DNA of 64,000 nucleotides from JAMXLO01 sp963794185. Lineage in GTDB: Bacteria > Pseudomonadota > Alphaproteobacteria > Acetobacterales > Acetobacteraceae. Shown piece after piece: positions 46,590 to 55,910 of the stretch (its first letter is position 1; each line of letters begins with the position of its first letter). The position numbers and the translations under genes are program-made. The notes beneath the pieces are model-generated. The model searched no databases, was not told the DNA's origin, and was given only the letters and a program-made list of their open reading frames with translations. The DNA is taken from assembly GCA_963794185.1 (NCBI GenBank), contig CAWCDM010000128.1:79851-143850 (forward strand), written 5' to 3'.

Positions 46590-47503
46590 CGCAAGAGCTC
46601 AACGGATCGGCGAACCCCGTCCAGCGGCGGCAGCAGCATGTCCTCATGCTCGATCGACAGCACATCGTCATAGCCAACCAGCCGCAGCAGCGAGCAGAAC
46701 TGTCGCCACCACAGGAGATCATGCCCGTAGCCGAGCGTGACATAGCTCCAGGAGCGCTCGAGCAGCCGTTCCACCGGCTTGGTGTCGATAAGGCTGTTGA
46801 TCGACGCATTGACAGGATCGATCCGCGTGTCCTTGGCATGCACATGATAGATCGCCGGCGCGAGCTGGCGCGTGGCGGCGAGCGGATCGGCGCCCATCCA
46901 GAACAGGTGGCTCGGATCGAAATTCGCACCCACCACGGGACCGACGGTATCGCGCAGCCGGAACAGCGTCTCCACGTTGTATACGTTTTGCTGGCCATGC
47001 AGTTCCAAACACAGTCTGCCCACGCCAGCGGATTTCGCCTCCGCCACCAATCCCCGCCAATATGGGATCAGTACCTCGTCCCATTGCCAGGCCAGCACGC
47101 GCGCAGCCTCCGGTGGCCACGCCGTGGTGATCCAGTTCGCATTGGCATCACCCGGACCTCCCGGGCAGCCCGACATCATCACGACACGATCCACACCCAG
47201 CAATCCGGCCAGACGGATCGTCTTCGAGGTAACCGCCTGGTGCCGGCGGCCGACCTCACCCGGATGCAGCGGATTGCCCGAACAGTTCAGCGCGCTGAGG
47301 GCGAGCCCGTGATCGCTCAGTTTCGCCATGAATTCGTCGCGCGTGGTCGCACTGTCCAACATTGTGTCGAGGTTCAGATGCGGCGCGCTCGACCAGTTGC
47401 CGCAGGGAAACTCCAGCATTTCGACGCCAAGTTCGGCCGCCGTGCGCAGCAGTTCATCGAACGGCAGATGGCTCAAACTGTCGGTCACCATGCCGATGCG
47501 CAT
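46577..47503 (-). CDS. Sugar phosphate isomerase/epimerase, IolE-like
   Basis: A 308-residue TIM-barrel (AP endonuclease 2) protein starting MRIGMVTDSLSHLPFDELLR. Metal-ligand segments read LCLELHGQQNVYN (Glu), GANFDPSHLFWMG (Asp, His), YHVHAKDTRID (His) and LSIEHEDMLL (Glu). Next to iolG and iolD it could be an inosose dehydratase or isomerase. The substrate is inferred from context only. It lies 17 bp after iolG in the same direction. Confidence 0.87.
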   Translation of the reverse strand: MRIGMVTDSLSHLPFDELLRTAAELGVEMLEFPCGNWSSAPHLNLDTMLDSATTRDEFMAKLSDHGLALSALNCSGNPLHPGEVGRRHQAVTSKTIRLAGLLGVDRVVMMSGCPGGPGDANANWITTAWPPEAARVLAWQWDEVLIPYWRGLVAEAKSAGVGRLCLELHGQQNVYNVETLFRLRDTVGPVVGANFDPSHLFWMGADPLAATRQLAPAIYHVHAKDTRIDPVNASINSLIDTKPVERLLERSWSYVTLGYGHDLLWWRQFCSLLRLVGYDDVLSIEHEDMLLPPLDGVRRSVELLRQAI

Positions 47504-47520
47504 GCCCGCTCTCCCGCCTT

Positions 47521-48501
47521 TCAGTTGACCGTCACCGTCTGCCCGCTCGACGCCAACTCCGTGGCGGCGTCCGCGAGCAACAGGGCCTTCAGGCCATCTT
47601 CGCCGTCGGGCTTCGGCGACTGGCGCCCTTCCACGGCCGCGATGAATGTATCCAGTTCCGCCCGATATGCCGCCGCATAGCGCTCCAGGAAGAACGGCAA
47701 CACCGGATCGGTGGTGAAGCCCGCGCCGGTTGCCAGTTCCACGGTGGTCGGCGTCACATTGCCGGCGCGCAGCAGGCCCTTCGCGCCATGCGCCTCGATG
47801 CGCTGATCGTAGCCATAGGTGGCACGGCGCGAATTGGAGATCTGGCAGATCTTTCCCCGCGCCGTACGCAATGTCACCACGGCCGTATCCACATCGCCGG
47901 CCGCCGCGATGGCAGGGTCCACCAGGCAGGACGCGGCGGCATGCACCTCGACCGGTTCCTCGCCCAGCAGGAAACGCGCCATGTCCAGGTCGTGGATCAT
48001 CATGTCGCGGAACAGCCCGCCCGACGTTGCGACATAGGACAGCGGCGGCGGCGCCGGATCGCGGCTGATGATGGTCAGCAGCTCCAGTGCGCCGACCTCG
48101 CCGCCGTCCAGCCGGCGCTTCAGGGCGGAAAAATGCGGATCGAAGCGGCGGTTGAAGCCCACCATCAGCGCGACGCCGGCGCGCCTGACCGCATCCAGGC
48201 ACGCGCGCACCCGCGGCGCCGACAGATCGATCGGCTTCTCGCAAAAGATCGCCCGCCCGGCGGCGGCGGCGCGCTCGATATAGTCGGCATGCGTCGGCGT
48301 CGGCGAGCCGATCAGCACGGCGTCGGCCGCGAACGCCGCATCCAGCGACAGCGCCTGCGCGCCGCATGCCGTGGCCAGACGCTCTGCCGCACCAATGTCG
48401 ACATCCGCCACACCCGCCAGGCGCGCTTCGGGGTGCGCCGCGATGTTGCGTGCATGGATGTTGCCGATGCGACCCGCGCCGATCACTGCGATGCTCAGCA
48501 T
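47521..48501 (-). CDS. iolG: Inositol 2-dehydrogenase (Gfo/Idh/MocA family)
   Basis: A 326-residue NAD-dependent dehydrogenase starting MLSIAVIGAGRIGNIHARNI, the Rossmann GxGxxG. FCEKPIDLSAPRVR gives the EKP motif with the catalytic Lys, and GGLFRDMMIHDLDMARFLLG carries the Asp/His pair (HD) of MocA enzymes. The probable reaction is myo-inositol to 2-keto-myo-inositol. It is divergent from iolD across 78 bp, which must hold both promoters. Confidence 0.9.
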   Translation of the reverse strand: MLSIAVIGAGRIGNIHARNIAAHPEARLAGVADVDIGAAERLATACGAQALSLDAAFAADAVLIGSPTPTHADYIERAAAAGRAIFCEKPIDLSAPRVRACLDAVRRAGVALMVGFNRRFDPHFSALKRRLDGGEVGALELLTIISRDPAPPPLSYVATSGGLFRDMMIHDLDMARFLLGEEPVEVHAAASCLVDPAIAAAGDVDTAVVTLRTARGKICQISNSRRATYGYDQRIEAHGAKGLLRAGNVTPTTVELATGAGFTTDPVLPFFLERYAAAYRAELDTFIAAVEGRQSPKPDGEDGLKALLLADAATELASSGQTVTVN

Positions 48502-48579
48502 CACGCGCCCTCCTCTTCCCGCCTGCCGCGTGGAACAATAGCAACGGAGCCGCCACCTGGCATGAGGGGAAACGCGACA

Positions 48580-50421
48580 ATGGGCACGATCCGTCTGACC
48601 ATGGCGCAGGCACTGGTGCGCTATCTGGCTGCGCAGCAGACCGAACTCGACGGCCAGCGCGTGACGCTGTTCGCCGGTGTCTGGGCGATCTTCGGCCACG
48701 GCAATGTCGCCGGGCTAGGCGAGGCATTGCAGGCGCATCGCGCCGATTTTCCGACATACCGTGCGCACAATGAGCAGGCGATGGCGCTGGCCGCGATCGG
48801 CTATGCCAAGGCGATGCACCGGCGCCGGATCATGGCCTGCACCACATCGATCGGACCGGGTGCCACCAACATGGTAACGGCGGCCGCGGTGGCGCATGTC
48901 GACCGGCTGCCGGTATTGCTGTTGCCCGGCGACGTGTTCGCATCGCGCCGGCCCGACCCGGTGCTGCAACAGGTAGAAAACTTCGGCGACGGCACGGTAT
49001 CCGCAAATGACTGCTTCCGCCCGGTATCGCGTTACTTCGACCGGATCACCCGGCCGGAGCAGATCATTGCCGCACTGCCGCGTGCCATATCGCTGCTGAC
49101 CGATCCGGCCGCGTGCGGACCTGTCACGCTCGCGCTGTGTCAGGATGTGCAGGCGGAGGCATTCGACTATCCCGAGAGCTTCTTTGCTGCTCGGGTTTGG
49201 CATGTCCGGCGGCCTCGGCCCGATGAGACGGAACTGGCCGAGGCCGCGCGCGTGCTGCGTGGAGCCCGGGCACCGCTGATCATCGCGGGCGGTGGCGTGC
49301 ACTATTCGGAAGCGTCGGCCGCGCTGGATCGCTTCGCCACCGCGCACGACATACCGGTCGCGGAGACCCAGGCCGGCAAGAGCGCGTTGTCGCATGATCA
49401 TCCGCTCAACCTCGGGGCGATCGGCGTCACCGGCACATCCGCCGCAAACGAGGCGGCGCGCTCGGCCGATGTCGTCCTGGCCGTCGGCACACGGATGCAG
49501 GATTTCACCACCGGATCGTGGTCGCTGTTCCGCCACCCGGGTCGCCGACTGATCGGACTCAACGTCCAGTCGTTCGATGCGGCGAAGCACCAAATGCTGC
49601 CGCTGGTTGCCGATGCGCGCGTGGGTCTGACGGCTCTCGGCAGCCTGCTTGCCGGATATCGCGCGCCCTCGGCATGGCGCACCGCCGCGGCCAGTGCCAT
49701 GGCCGAATGGCGGCAGGCGGTCGCCGCGGCCACTGCGCCATCGAATGCACCATTGCCCTCCGACGCGCAGGTGATCGGAGCGGTGCAGCGCGCCACGCCT
49801 GCCGATGCGATCGTCGTCTGCGCCGCCGGCGGTCTGCCGGGCGAATTGCACAAGCTGTGGCAGGCGCAACAGGTGGGCACATATCACCTGGAATACGGCT
49901 ATTCCTGCATGGGCTACGAGATCGCCGGCGGGCTTGGCGTCAAACTGGCACGGCCGGATCGTGAGGTGATCGTGCTGGTCGGCGACGGCAGCTACCTGAT
50001 GCTGAACTCGGAGATCGCCACGTCGGTGATGCTGGGACTGAAGCTGACGATCGTGCTGCTGGACAACGGCGGCTTCGGCTGCATCGACCGCCTGCAGCGC
50101 GCCACCGGCGGCGCGGCCTTCAACAACCTGCTCGCCGACTGCGGCACCGCGCCGGCGATCGACTTCCGTGCGCATGCCGCCAGCCTCGGCGCACTGGCCG
50201 AGCAGGTGGAGAGCCTGACGGAACTGGAAGCCGCGCTGCGCCGCGCCCACGTCGCAGAGCGCACCAGCGTGATCGTGATCCGCACCGATCCGCGCATCGC
50301 GACCGCCGCGGGAGGTCATTGGTGGGACGTCGGTGTTCCCGAAGTTTCCACACGGACAGAAGTGCAGGCGGCACGCTCGGACTACGAAGTGCACCTGGAA
50401 GCGCAGCGCCTGGGCGATTGA
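48580..50421 (+). CDS. iolD: 3D-(3,5/4)-trihydroxycyclohexane-1,2-dione hydrolase
   Basis: A 613-residue ThDP-dependent enzyme of the inositol pathway. IRLTMAQALVRYLAAQQTE opens as IolD proteins do, YRAHNEQAMALAAIGYAKA carries the catalytic Glu, ACTTSIGPGATNMVTAAA follows, and GDGSYLMLNSEIATSV near 475 is the ThDP/Mg motif. It opens the ring of diketo-inositol. GAGGGG precedes the ATG by about 8 bases. No iolB or iolC is seen nearby. Confidence 0.93.
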   Translation: MGTIRLTMAQALVRYLAAQQTELDGQRVTLFAGVWAIFGHGNVAGLGEALQAHRADFPTYRAHNEQAMALAAIGYAKAMHRRRIMACTTSIGPGATNMVTAAAVAHVDRLPVLLLPGDVFASRRPDPVLQQVENFGDGTVSANDCFRPVSRYFDRITRPEQIIAALPRAISLLTDPAACGPVTLALCQDVQAEAFDYPESFFAARVWHVRRPRPDETELAEAARVLRGARAPLIIAGGGVHYSEASAALDRFATAHDIPVAETQAGKSALSHDHPLNLGAIGVTGTSAANEAARSADVVLAVGTRMQDFTTGSWSLFRHPGRRLIGLNVQSFDAAKHQMLPLVADARVGLTALGSLLAGYRAPSAWRTAAASAMAEWRQAVAAATAPSNAPLPSDAQVIGAVQRATPADAIVVCAAGGLPGELHKLWQAQQVGTYHLEYGYSCMGYEIAGGLGVKLARPDREVIVLVGDGSYLMLNSEIATSVMLGLKLTIVLLDNGGFGCIDRLQRATGGAAFNNLLADCGTAPAIDFRAHAASLGALAEQVESLTELEAALRRAHVAERTSVIVIRTDPRIATAAGGHWWDVGVPEVSTRTEVQAARSDYEVHLEAQRLGD

Positions 50422-50431
50422 ATATCGGCGA

Positions 50432-50560
50432 GGACTCGCCACGAATATCTAATCAAGTGTCGCAGGAATGGTCCCTCTAGTTGTCATCGGCGCTTTCGCG
50501 GGGATGACGACAAAATCGGAAGGCTGGCCGTAACCGATGCAGCCAATTCGCGGCGAGCCC
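50432..50560. mobile_element. MITE-like repeat, copy 2
   Basis: A 129-bp element with the same ends as 12440-12607: left GGACTCGCCACGAAT, right ATTCGCGGCGAGCCC, nearly perfect inverted complements. The inner segments GTCATCGGCGCTTTCGCGGGGATGAC and CGGAAGG match the other copy, but the central palindrome is shorter. It lies 10 bp after the iolD stop and 6 bp before the stop of the convergent glycosyltransferase gene. No coding content. Confidence 0.7.
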
Positions 50561-50566
50561 CTAAGC

Positions 50567-51973
50567 TCAGGCCGACCGGAGAAGGCGTACATCTCGCACG
50601 CTTGCGGGAGAGGCGTAATCGCATGACTGCGCGATCCCCGCTGCGTCGAGCAGCCTGGTGCGGAACGCCGCTTCGCTGTAGCGCTCAGCTGCATACGTGA
50701 TCTGCGCCGCGCATTGGCTCGCCCAGAGCCCGTCATCTTCCAGCAGTTCGCAGACTGTATCGGCAAAGTTCTGCGGGCCATCGCAGATCGATGCGACCCG
50801 ATCGAGGCCAGGCAGTCCCTGTGCGCCAATCGGCGTGGTCACCAGCGGCAGCCCTTCGCGCAACGCCTCGACGACCTTCAGCTTCACGCCCGCACCGTAG
50901 CGCAACGGCACGACGGCCACCCGCGACGTGCGGTAGAATTCTCGAAGTTCGGCGTCACTGACATTCGCTGCCACGCTGATGGTATCGCCCGCCAGTCCCA
51001 GCACCTCCCGCGAGGGGTTGGAGCCGACAACAGCCATTTTCACCGAGGGGACGCGCTGCCGGATCAGCGGCAGCACGTGATCCGCGAACCACAGCACTGC
51101 CTCCTGGTTGGGTCCATGCGCGAAGCCCCCGACGAACAGGATGACTGGATCGGGCGCTGCCTCCCTGGGTGCGGCAAATTCGGCAAAGCAATACGGGAGA
51201 ATAGCGCGCGCGGTCACGTCGGGCTCCATGTCCGTCACAATCGCCGCCTCTTCGTCCGACGGGTAGAGCACGACGTCTACATCACGCCAGACCGATCGCT
51301 CCAGCTGCTCCATGCGGTCCGCGGCGCGGGCAAGCGATGTGTCGCAAAGGACGTCCGCCTGCTGTCGCATCCGGCGAAAATGCAGGTCGTGGCCGTAGTA
51401 GATCAGCCGGCTGCCGCCAGTGCGTTTGAGCTCCGGAAGGAAGGCTGCCGCGACCTCCGGCCTGCTCAGCAGCACATAGTCGACATCGGCGCCGTTCTCG
51501 GCAAACCATAGGCCGAACGAGTCGCCGTCACCGCCATACGCGACCTCCACGCCCATATCCTGCAAGGCGTCCGTATAGCCTGGACTGTAGTGCAGATTGT
51601 GCGGCCAGAACTTGACGATCATGCCGGCCGCCTGCAGCGCCTGGATGCAGCACATGATGGTGCGTGAGCCGGCATCCCGATCGGGCTGGGGCACATAGTG
51701 GTCGACCACAAGGATCACCGGCCGATCGTGCGCGCGGTCGCGTGCCCGCATGACATGCTCGCCGTTCGGCAAATGCTCCGTCGTCAGGACCTTGTGCCAG
51801 CGTTCGCGGAATCGCTTCCGGTTGAGGCATGAAAGGAGTGATGCCCCGGTGAAGTGCCTGCCGTAGCTGGTGCCCTCGAAATGCACGACACGCGAGCGCG
51901 GCTGATAGAGCACCTGATATCCGTGCTCGCGCAGCCTGAAGGCAAGATCGCTGTCCTCGCAATACGCCGGCGC
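50567..51973 (-). CDS. Glycosyltransferase, GT4-type C-terminal part of a split protein
   Basis: An open frame of about 448 codons from an ATG at 51913; the same frame is open up to the amber codon at 51974-51976. The first 20 codons before the ATG and the next 40 read as the end of a GT2 domain (YCEDSDLAFRLREHGYQ, LYQPRSRVVHFEGTSYG). From RPVILVVDHYVPQPDRDAGSRT onwards it is a GT-B glycosyltransferase, with LFVGGFAHGPNQEAVLWF and VPLRYGAGVKLKVVEALREGLPLVTT. It was probably one chain with the upstream gene, or is now an independently translated GT4 protein. Confidence 0.8.
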   Translation of the reverse strand, partial: APAYCEDSDLAFRLREHGYQVLYQPRSRVVHFEGTSYGRHFTGASLLSCLNRKRFRERWHKVLTTEHLPNGEHVMRARDRAHDRPVILVVDHYVPQPDRDAGSRTIMCCIQALQAAGMIVKFWPHNLHYSPGYTDALQDMGVEVAYGGDGDSFGLWFAENGADVDYVLLSRPEVAAAFLPELKRTGGSRLIYYGHDLHFRRMRQQADVLCDTSLARAADRMEQLERSVWRDVDVVLYPSDEEAAIVTDMEPDVTARAILPYCFAEFAAPREAAPDPVILFVGGFAHGPNQEAVLWFADHVLPLIRQRVPSVKMAVVGSNPSREVLGLAGDTISVAANVSDAELREFYRTSRVAVVPLRYGAGVKLKVVEALREGLPLVTTPIGAQGLPGLDRVASICDGPQNFADTVCELLEDDGLWASQCAAQITYAAERYSEAAFRTRLLDAAGIAQSCDYASPASVRDVRLLRSA

Positions 51974-52774
51974 CTAGCGATCATCGAACCCGCCGAGCCG
52001 CGCGAACAGCAGCCGAGGCACCATGAGCGAAGCGCCCGAGCAGTAGTCGACCTCGCGGAGGTAATTGTAGACGGGTTTGTTCGGATCATCGAGCCGGCCA
52101 TAGTTCCAGCCGGACGCATCGTTCCAGATGATCGCGCCGGCCTCCTGCAGCCTGCCATTCGGGTAGAGCAGTTTCGAGCCGACCGCACCGACGTTGCTGC
52201 GTGCCCGGAAGGGAGCCAGCATGGCGTCGAGCCAGCCAGGCTGAACCAGCGTGTCGTTGTTCAGGAACAGCAGGAACTCGCCGTTGGCTGCATGTGCTGC
52301 GTTGTTGCACGAACGCAGAAACCCGATGTTGCGCGGATTGACGATCAGCCTGATGCCGTGGATGTCCGCGAGGCAGGCGGTGGACAGGTCAGGTGTCGCG
52401 TCATCGACGACGATCACTTCGATTTCGGCATTGGGCGGATGCGCGGCGATCGAGGCGAGACAATCCAAGGTGAATTTGACCTTGCTGCAGGCCGGAATGA
52501 TGATCGACACAACGGGGTGCGCCGCACATGGCAGCACGATCTGCCGGGGATCGACCGACAGCGCCGGATGCGCCGGTATCTCCAAATATATGGGCGGCCG
52601 ACGGCGCAGGCGCCTGGCGCGCAGCCAGAAGCCTATTTGCGTCGGCAATTGCAGCGTGAGCGTCCACCAGACGAGCAGCACGGCACGCCGCGCCTGGCGT
52701 CGAAACCACGGCATCGCCGCGTGGAAGGCAGTCGCAACCGCCGACTGGTAGCCTCGGACCGTGTGAGTGCTCAT
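51974..52774 (-). CDS. Glycosyltransferase, GT2-type N-terminal part of a split protein
   Basis: 266 residues starting MSTHTVRGYQSAVATAFHAAM. A roughly 80-residue amphipathic and hydrophobic N-terminus precedes the GT-A core: VVSIIIPACSKVKFTLDCLASI, VIVVDDATPDLS and LLFLNNDTLVQPGWLDAM (DxD-like NND). It ends RLGGFDDR then TAG. The family continues here with a Tyr or Phe and APAYCEDSDLAF, which is exactly what the same frame encodes after the stop. One base change in TAG would restore a two-domain GT2-GT4 enzyme of about 735 residues. Confidence 0.8.
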   Translation of the reverse strand: MSTHTVRGYQSAVATAFHAAMPWFRRQARRAVLLVWWTLTLQLPTQIGFWLRARRLRRRPPIYLEIPAHPALSVDPRQIVLPCAAHPVVSIIIPACSKVKFTLDCLASIAAHPPNAEIEVIVVDDATPDLSTACLADIHGIRLIVNPRNIGFLRSCNNAAHAANGEFLLFLNNDTLVQPGWLDAMLAPFRARSNVGAVGSKLLYPNGRLQEAGAIIWNDASGWNYGRLDDPNKPVYNYLREVDYCSGASLMVPRLLFARLGGFDDR

Positions 52775-52828
52775 CGCACACGGACGTAGGTGGAATCGGT
52801 TAATATTTCCTTGCCGGCGCGGTTCCCT

Positions 52829-54082
52829 TCAGCGCGCGAAACGCCGCGCGCCATACGGTGCGGGATCGATGCCCGGCGGCTGGCCGGTTATCAGGCGCGC
52901 GAGCAGCCGCCCGCTCGGCGGTCCGCCGCTCATGCCGAAATGGCCGTGGCCGAATGCGAGATGCAGGCCTGGGTGACCCGCCACCGGCCCCAGAATAGGC
53001 AGGCTGTCGGGAGTCGATGGACGAAAGCCCATCCAGTAGCGCACGTCGCCCGCCTCCAACGCGGGGAACAGACGGCGCGCGTGGTCCACCAGGATCTTCG
53101 CGCGCCGTTCATCGGGGGGCGCGTCGAGACCGGCGATCTCCACCGTGCCGGCAATGCGCAGCCCGTCCTCCATCGGCGTCATGAAGAAGGCGCGCGTCTT
53201 GCTGCTGATCGGAATCCGCGGCTGCAGACTGGGTGAGAACAGCATGGCGTGATAGCCGCGCTCGGTCTCCAGCGGCACGCGAATGCCGAGCGGGGACAGA
53301 AGCTGGGCGGACCACGCACCGGCGGCGACCACCACGCATTCCGCGCCACGGTTGGCGAAGTTGGTCATCACCATAAAGCCGCCGCCGTCGCGCGGGATCA
53401 GCTTCATCGCACGTTCGGCGATGATGTCGCCCCCGCCCGAGCGGAACAATTCGCCGAGCGATTGCACGATGCGTTGCGGGCTTACCGTGTGACCGTTGCC
53501 TGGCAGGTGCAGGCCGCGTGTGATGTCGCGTGCGATACCCGGGAACATCTGCCGCAGATCGTCCGCGTCGAGAGGCTGCGACCGGATGCCGTGACGATCG
53601 CGGATCTGCTGCTCGATGGCTTCGGTGGGGCTTGCATCGTCGCCCTCCCACACATGCACCTGCCCGGACGGACGGATCAGGTCGTGGTACAGCGCGTCGC
53701 CGAGCAGTTCGCGCCAGCAGTCCAGCGTTTCGCGATGCAGCGCGCGCATCGCGTCGGACACCGCCAGCACGCGGTCGAGCTTTCCCGCCATTGCCCATTG
53801 CAGCAGCCATGGCAGAGCGCGGGGGAGGTAGGACGGCCGCACCGCCAGCGGTCCCAGCGGATCGCGCAACCAGCCCGGCACCTTGCGCAGCATGCCGGGC
53901 ATGGCGATCGGCGTCGCGGTATCCGGGCTGAGCATACCGGCATTGCCGAATGACGCGCCTCCCGCGGGGCCCAACGGATCGAGCACCGCCACCTGCAAGC
54001 CTGCTCGTTGCAGGTAGAGCGCGGTCGAGAGGCCAACGACGCCGGCGCCGATGACGAGCACTGGATGGTTGGCGGTGGTCAC
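52829..54082 (-). CDS. dadA: D-amino-acid dehydrogenase-type FAD oxidoreductase
   Basis: A 417-residue DadA/glycine-oxidase-fold flavoprotein. VLVIGAGVVGLSTALYLQRAG binds FAD, ASFGNAGMLSPDTATPIAMPGML is the DadA-like substrate region, and MGFRPSTPDSLPILGPVAGHPGLHLAFGHGHFGMSGGP near the C-terminus is the family hallmark. The reaction is oxidative deamination of D-amino acids or related amines. Being last in the peptide-importer operon suggests use of imported D-residues. Confidence 0.9.
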   Translation of the reverse strand: MTTANHPVLVIGAGVVGLSTALYLQRAGLQVAVLDPLGPAGGASFGNAGMLSPDTATPIAMPGMLRKVPGWLRDPLGPLAVRPSYLPRALPWLLQWAMAGKLDRVLAVSDAMRALHRETLDCWRELLGDALYHDLIRPSGQVHVWEGDDASPTEAIEQQIRDRHGIRSQPLDADDLRQMFPGIARDITRGLHLPGNGHTVSPQRIVQSLGELFRSGGGDIIAERAMKLIPRDGGGFMVMTNFANRGAECVVVAAGAWSAQLLSPLGIRVPLETERGYHAMLFSPSLQPRIPISSKTRAFFMTPMEDGLRIAGTVEIAGLDAPPDERRAKILVDHARRLFPALEAGDVRYWMGFRPSTPDSLPILGPVAGHPGLHLAFGHGHFGMSGGPPSGRLLARLITGQPPGIDPAPYGARRFAR

Positions 54083-54118
54083 GCTGCCTCAACTTCCCCT
54101 TTGGTTTCCAAAGCCAGT

Positions 54119-54988
54119 CTAGCGCAGCTTTTGATCGAGCGCGTCGCGCAGGCCATCGCCAAGCAGGTTGAATGCCAGCACCGTGACGAAGATGGCGATG
54201 CCAGGGAACAGCGTGATCTGATCCGCCACGCCGAGATAGCTGCGGCCTTCCGCCAGCATCGCGCCCCACTCTGGGCTCGGCGGCGGTGCGCCCAATCCGA
54301 TGAAGCTCAGCGCCGCCGCCGTCAGGATCGAGGTGCCGACGCGCAACGAACAGTAAACGATCACACTGGGCAGCGTGCCCGGCAGGATATGCCGCAGCAT
54401 CAGCAATGGCGCGCGCACACCGATGCTGCGCGACGCCTGCACATAGAGCGTCTGCTTCAACGCCAGCGTGCTGCCGCGCACGAGACGGGCAAACACCGGC
54501 ACGCTGAACACCGCGATGGCGTAGATCACGTTGTCGATGCCCGGGCCGAGCAGCGCCACGACGCCGATCGCCAGCAGGATGCCGGGGAAGGCAAGCAGCA
54601 CGTCCATCACGCGCATGATCAGGGCGTCGACGATGCCGCCGAAGAAGCCGCTGACCAGGCCGAGCGCCACGCCCACCACGCCGCCGAGCGCCACCGACAC
54701 AAATCCGACGGTAAGCGAGATGCGGCCACCCCACAAGATACGGCTCCAGATGTCGCGGCCGAACGTGTCGGTGCCGCAGAGATGCTGCCAGGACGGACCC
54801 GCCAGCACGTTGTCGTAATCGGGCGTCGCCGGGCCGTACGGTGCGATCCACGGCGCGCCGAGCGCCGCCAGGATCAGCAGCATGATCACGCAGCCCGACA
54901 CCAGCGCCACGCGCTTGCGACGGAAGCGGCGCCAGAACTCGGCCGATGGCGAACGCAACGCAGTGGCGGTGAGTGCCAAGTCGCTCAT
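54119..54988 (-). CDS. gsiD: Dipeptide/glutathione-type ABC transporter permease (DppC/GsiD)
   Basis: A 289-residue inner-membrane permease. A short cytoplasmic N-terminus (FWRRFRRKRVALVSG) is followed by the first hydrophobic segment, then HLCGTDTFGRDIWSRILWGGRISLTVG, typical of the DppC subfamily, five further segments and an EAA loop (ASRSIGVRAPLLMLRHILPGTLP). It overlaps the DppB-type gene by four bases. The pair forms the membrane channel. Confidence 0.92.
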   Translation of the reverse strand: MSDLALTATALRSPSAEFWRRFRRKRVALVSGCVIMLLILAALGAPWIAPYGPATPDYDNVLAGPSWQHLCGTDTFGRDIWSRILWGGRISLTVGFVSVALGGVVGVALGLVSGFFGGIVDALIMRVMDVLLAFPGILLAIGVVALLGPGIDNVIYAIAVFSVPVFARLVRGSTLALKQTLYVQASRSIGVRAPLLMLRHILPGTLPSVIVYCSLRVGTSILTAAALSFIGLGAPPPSPEWGAMLAEGRSYLGVADQITLFPGIAIFVTVLAFNLLGDGLRDALDQKLR

Positions 54989-55905
54989 CGCAGGCGGATC
55001 TCCGGATTGACCAGCGCGTAGAGCAGATCGACGACCAGATTGATCAGCACGAACTCCAGGGAGAACAGCAGGATCTCCGCCTGGATCACCGGATAGTCCC
55101 GGTAGGCGACGCTATCGACCAGCAGCCGACCGAGACCCGGCCAGGCGAACACGGTTTCCACCACGATTGCGCCGCCGAGCAGGAAGCCGAACTGCAGCCC
55201 GGTCAGCGTGATCACCGGGATGAGTGCGTTGCGCAGCGTATGCTTCCACACCACGCCGCGTTCCGGCACGCCCTTGGCGCGCGCGGTGCGCACATAGTCC
55301 TCGGCGGCGATCTCGACAAATGCCGAGCGGGTGAAGCGCGCCATCACCGCGGCGACCGCGAGGCCGAGCGTGAATGCAGGCAGCACAAAGTTCTGCCAGG
55401 CGCCGTAGCCGCCGGTGGGCAGCCAGCCCAGCCGCACCGAGAACAGATCGATCAGCAGCAGCCCGAGCCAAAAGCCCGGAAACGAGATGCCGGAGATCGC
55501 CAGCACCATCGACGCCTGATCCTGCCAGCGTCCGCGCCGCACGCCGGACAGCACGCCGATGCCCACGCCGACCGTCACCGACCACAGCATGGCAACGACG
55601 GTGAGCAGCAGCGTCGGCATGAAGCGTTCGCCGATCAGTTCGGCCACCGGCTGGTGCGTCTTGATCGAGCGGCCGAGGCGCAGTTGCACGGTTTCGCCGA
55701 GGTAGCGCAGGTACTGGATGACCAGCGGCCGATCGAGACCCATGTCCGCGCGCACCGCGGCGATGTCCTGCGGTGATGCATCGGGCCCTGCGACCAGACG
55801 CGCGGGATCGCCTGGCAGGAGATGGACGAACAGGAAGACGAAGATGCTGACTGCCAGCAGGACGGGTATGGTGCCGGTCAGCCGGCGGATCAGGTAGTCG
55901 AGCAC
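54985..55905 (-). CDS. gsiC: Dipeptide/glutathione-type ABC transporter permease (DppB/GsiC)
   Basis: A 306-residue permease starting MLDYLIRRLTGTIPVLLAVS. The periplasmic loop HLLPGDPARLVAG and LGLDRPL-like MGLDRPLVIQYLRYLGETVQ are the DppB markers, and the EAA loop reads ARAKGVPERGVVWKHTLRNALIPVI. About six transmembrane segments. A palindromic repeat separates it from the binding-protein gene upstream, and it is coupled to the second permease by an ATGA overlap. Confidence 0.92.
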   Translation of the reverse strand: MLDYLIRRLTGTIPVLLAVSIFVFLFVHLLPGDPARLVAGPDASPQDIAAVRADMGLDRPLVIQYLRYLGETVQLRLGRSIKTHQPVAELIGERFMPTLLLTVVAMLWSVTVGVGIGVLSGVRRGRWQDQASMVLAISGISFPGFWLGLLLIDLFSVRLGWLPTGGYGAWQNFVLPAFTLGLAVAAVMARFTRSAFVEIAAEDYVRTARAKGVPERGVVWKHTLRNALIPVITLTGLQFGFLLGGAIVVETVFAWPGLGRLLVDSVAYRDYPVIQAEILLFSLEFVLINLVVDLLYALVNPEIRLR

Positions 55906-55910
55906 GCTGG

